6,223 nt of DNA, taken from NCBI GenBank assembly GCA_947455365.1, contig CANGNU010000061.1, forward strand, positions 1 through 6,223, given 5' to 3'. Under the pieces are notes generated by a model that searched no databases, was not told the origin of the DNA, and was given only the letters and a program-made list of their open reading frames with translations. This document shows, piece by piece, positions 4,444 through 6,223 of this stretch. Position 1 is the first letter of the stretch. Each line of letters opens with the position of its first letter. A program made the translations under genes and the position numbers. This DNA is from Rickettsiales bacterium (lineage in GTDB: Bacteria > Pseudomonadota > Alphaproteobacteria > Rickettsiales > UBA1997).

Positions 4444-6223
4444 ATGAAACGGATAAAAATTTTTACAAATTTACTTGCGCGGTTTGCACTTATGGTATTG
4501 GTGTTTTTGCCAAAATCAGGCATTGCGGTTGATATGAATTACGGCTCAAGTGGTGCGACAATAACCAATGATCTTGGTCAAACTATTATGGGCAATATTA
4601 GTGCCACTACTGGCATTTTACAAATTACAAATTCTGGAACAATAGTTGGTAATATTAATCTTGGAACGAATAATAACTCAAGTCTAACTCTGAGTGGCGG
4701 TTTGGTTACTGGTAATGTTACTTTGGGTGGCGCAACAACTCTTATTAACATTAATAGCGACAATTCTCTTAATGGCAATATTATTGCCTCTACCAATAGT
4801 CAAGGTATTGTTGCGGTAGGAAATGATTTAACATTTAATGGTAATATAGGTAGTTCGGGCGCAGAAATTGGCGGTTTCCTAACGATTGGTAATAGCGTTT
4901 TAACTTTAGGGTCTGGCAATGTTTATGTCACCGAAGCGCTTTTGGGTAGTTCTTCGGTTTTAAATTTGGGTTCTGGCATATTTACCGCTTCTGATGAATT
5001 AAAAGTTTCAGAGACTAGTACTTTAAATTTGGGCAATAACAATGATAGTAATGCGATTAACTGGATTCATATCACCAACACCCCATCTGTTAATTTAGGT
5101 AGCGGAGTGCATGCTATTGAAGGAATATTTAGTGACCAATCTGCTGATACGATAACAAATTTTGGTGTTACTATAGCGGATGCACAAACCGCCGGCAAAC
5201 TTAAAACAGACGGTGTTATTACAATTGTGGGCCATGCAAACCTTAATGTGAATTTTGCAACCTCTACTTACATTGGCGCAAGTGGCGCAAGTCAAACCAT
5301 TCTTTCTGGTGCTGCAGGCTCATCTTTTAGCGTTATTGCTGCCAACAATATTAGTGTTAATGGCGTCGCTTCAAATCGCTCTGGACTTATAACCTTCACT
5401 ACCACAAAAGTTGGAGATGATCTTGTGTTAACCGAAACGCGCGACAGTTCAAGCTATGCCCCGACAGATGGCTCTACGCAAGGCGTCTTTTCGGCAATAG
5501 CCAATCTTAACAATCCAACTGGCGGATTAATGACGGTGGTGAATTATTTAACAAACACTAATAATGTCAGCAACTCTGATCGCGATAAAACAATTGAAAC
5601 TTTATCTACTAATAATACAGGTGTAAATCAGGCCACTTACGGCTCTGTAAGTAATGTTATTGCTACAATAGAAGGTCGTGTTGATGCAAGCGTTCACAAT
5701 TCATTTGCTACAGATCGCCTTAGCTCAAAAATGAAAGAGGGAAATTATTTACTGGCCGCCAAAAAAACCAATAGCGCAACAGACGCTTCTTATGATAATA
5801 ATTCTGCACAAAAAAATAACGGCGTTTGGGCGCAAGTTTTAGGTTCGTCAGCCAAACAGCAAAATAAAGACGGTTTTAATGGCTACAACTCAAAAACCAA
5901 AGGCCTTTCTTTTGGTGCTGATACCAAAATAGATAAAGATACTGTAGTTGGTATTGGATTAGGAATTTCTAACACCAACATTTATGCTAGCACTAATCTT
6001 AAAAAAACCAATCTTGCCAGTTATCAATTAAATTTTTATGGTAGCAAGAATTTTGACGGATATTTTATTGATGCTTTTGTTGCTGCAGCCTACAACCAAT
6101 ATGATTCAAATCGTACTGTAGCATTGACATCACAAACTGCTCATTCTCAATATAATGGACAAACTTATTCTGCTAAAATTAAAGCTAGCACTATCAAAGA
6201 ATTGGGTGGTAAGTTTGAATTAT
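4444..6223 (+). CDS. Type Va autotransporter, beta-helical passenger plus start of barrel; 3' end outside the window
   Basis: The frame is open from ATG 4444 to the window end (593 codons, no stop), so it is 3'-truncated by the window. Residues 1-28 are a Sec signal: basic M-K-R-I-K, a hydrophobic core (about 15-22), and cleavage after S-G-I-A. Residues about 29-340 are Gly/Asn/Ser/Thr-rich with repeats about every 20 residues, typical of a secreted beta-helix. No cysteine is present, as is usual for autotransporter passengers. Residues about 341-460 form a helical linker. From G-V-W-A-Q (460-464) alternating strands (G-L-S-F-G-A-D-T-K, T-V-V-G-I-G-L-G-I-S) match the autotransporter barrel and recall the rickettsial OmpB barrel. 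The product should be displayed at or released from the outer membrane, perhaps as an adhesin; the ligand is unknown. No Shine-Dalgarno is evident. The start was chosen for the signal peptide. Its promoter probably lies in 4341-4443, but no convincing -35/-10 pair stands out. Confidence 0.88.
   Translation, partial: MKRIKIFTNLLARFALMVLVFLPKSGIAVDMNYGSSGATITNDLGQTIMGNISATTGILQITNSGTIVGNINLGTNNNSSLTLSGGLVTGNVTLGGATTLININSDNSLNGNIIASTNSQGIVAVGNDLTFNGNIGSSGAEIGGFLTIGNSVLTLGSGNVYVTEALLGSSSVLNLGSGIFTASDELKVSETSTLNLGNNNDSNAINWIHITNTPSVNLGSGVHAIEGIFSDQSADTITNFGVTIADAQTAGKLKTDGVITIVGHANLNVNFATSTYIGASGASQTILSGAAGSSFSVIAANNISVNGVASNRSGLITFTTTKVGDDLVLTETRDSSSYAPTDGSTQGVFSAIANLNNPTGGLMTVVNYLTNTNNVSNSDRDKTIETLSTNNTGVNQATYGSVSNVIATIEGRVDASVHNSFATDRLSSKMKEGNYLLAAKKTNSATDASYDNNSAQKNNGVWAQVLGSSAKQQNKDGFNGYNSKTKGLSFGADTKIDKDTVVGIGLGISNTNIYASTNLKKTNLASYQLNFYGSKNFDGYFIDAFVAAAYNQYDSNRTVALTSQTAHSQYNGQTYSAKIKASTIKELGGKFEL
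4591..5112 (+). repeat. Degenerate beta-helix coil repeats in the autotransporter passenger
   Basis: Two motif ladders recur in the passenger. G-N-[IV] occurs at residues 50, 69, 90, 111 and 133 (spacings 19, 21, 21, 22). [VT]-L-x-L-G or V-N-L-G, often followed by S-G, occurs with its glycine at 156, 176, 197 and 219 (spacings 20, 21, 22). A step of about 20 residues per turn fits a right-handed parallel beta-helix. DNA identity between units is low except between 4897-4917 and 4957-4977, which are recognisably similar. Confidence 0.65.

Noticed and set aside
4578..5295. Minus-strand frames at 4578-4796 and 5095-5295
   Set aside because: They are antisense to the autotransporter passenger. 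Their apparent length comes from its repetitive Gly/Asn/Thr codons. The Cys-rich look of the second is the reverse complement of Gly/Ala codons.

Overview
The window is AT-rich, roughly one third G+C by eye, with many A/T homopolymer runs and few clear Shine-Dalgarno sequences. The gene content points to a Gram-negative alphaproteobacterium. The solute-binding protein is of the YejA type and closely matches alphaproteobacterial versions. The last gene is a type Va autotransporter whose barrel resembles the rickettsial OmpB/Sca barrel as I recall it. Two intergenic scars look like the small palindromic repeats common in Rickettsiales-type genomes. A Rickettsiales or Holosporales-like host-associated bacterium, or a relative, is therefore plausible. 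This is inference; no rRNA or other lineage marker is present. LeuD and RibF suggest some leucine and FMN/FAD synthesis is retained, unlike the most reduced Rickettsia.

Layout: (1) Positions 1-676, + strand: the 3' end of an MntA-like nucleotidyltransferase antitoxin overlaps a complete HepT-like toxin with its R-x4-H-x-Y motif, forming a type VII toxin-antitoxin pair. (2) Positions 677-785: a short convergent junction with a decayed palindromic repeat and a 13-bp tandem duplication at the leuD stop. (3) Positions 786-2409, - strand: ribF, then leuD 49 bp downstream, with an AT-rich inverted repeat in the gap. (4) Positions 2415-4304, + strand: a YejA-type periplasmic peptide-binding protein that starts almost back to back with ribF. 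The region around its signal-peptide cleavage site is duplicated in tandem. (5) Positions 4305-4443: a spacer with a second repeat-like hairpin. (6) Positions 4444-6223, + strand: an autotransporter cut by the window end, with signal peptide, beta-helical passenger with a period of about 20 residues, linker, and the start of the translocator barrel.

The genes do not form one pathway. MntA/HepT is a self-contained stability or defence module. RibF makes FMN and FAD, and LeuD is one subunit of a leucine-pathway enzyme whose partner LeuC is not here. The YejA-like protein lacks its YejB/E/F transporter in the window. The autotransporter is a surface protein. I found no convincing undescribed system. 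The most unusual items are the duplicated signal-peptide junction, the packed ribF/yejA start region and the two decayed hairpin repeats.
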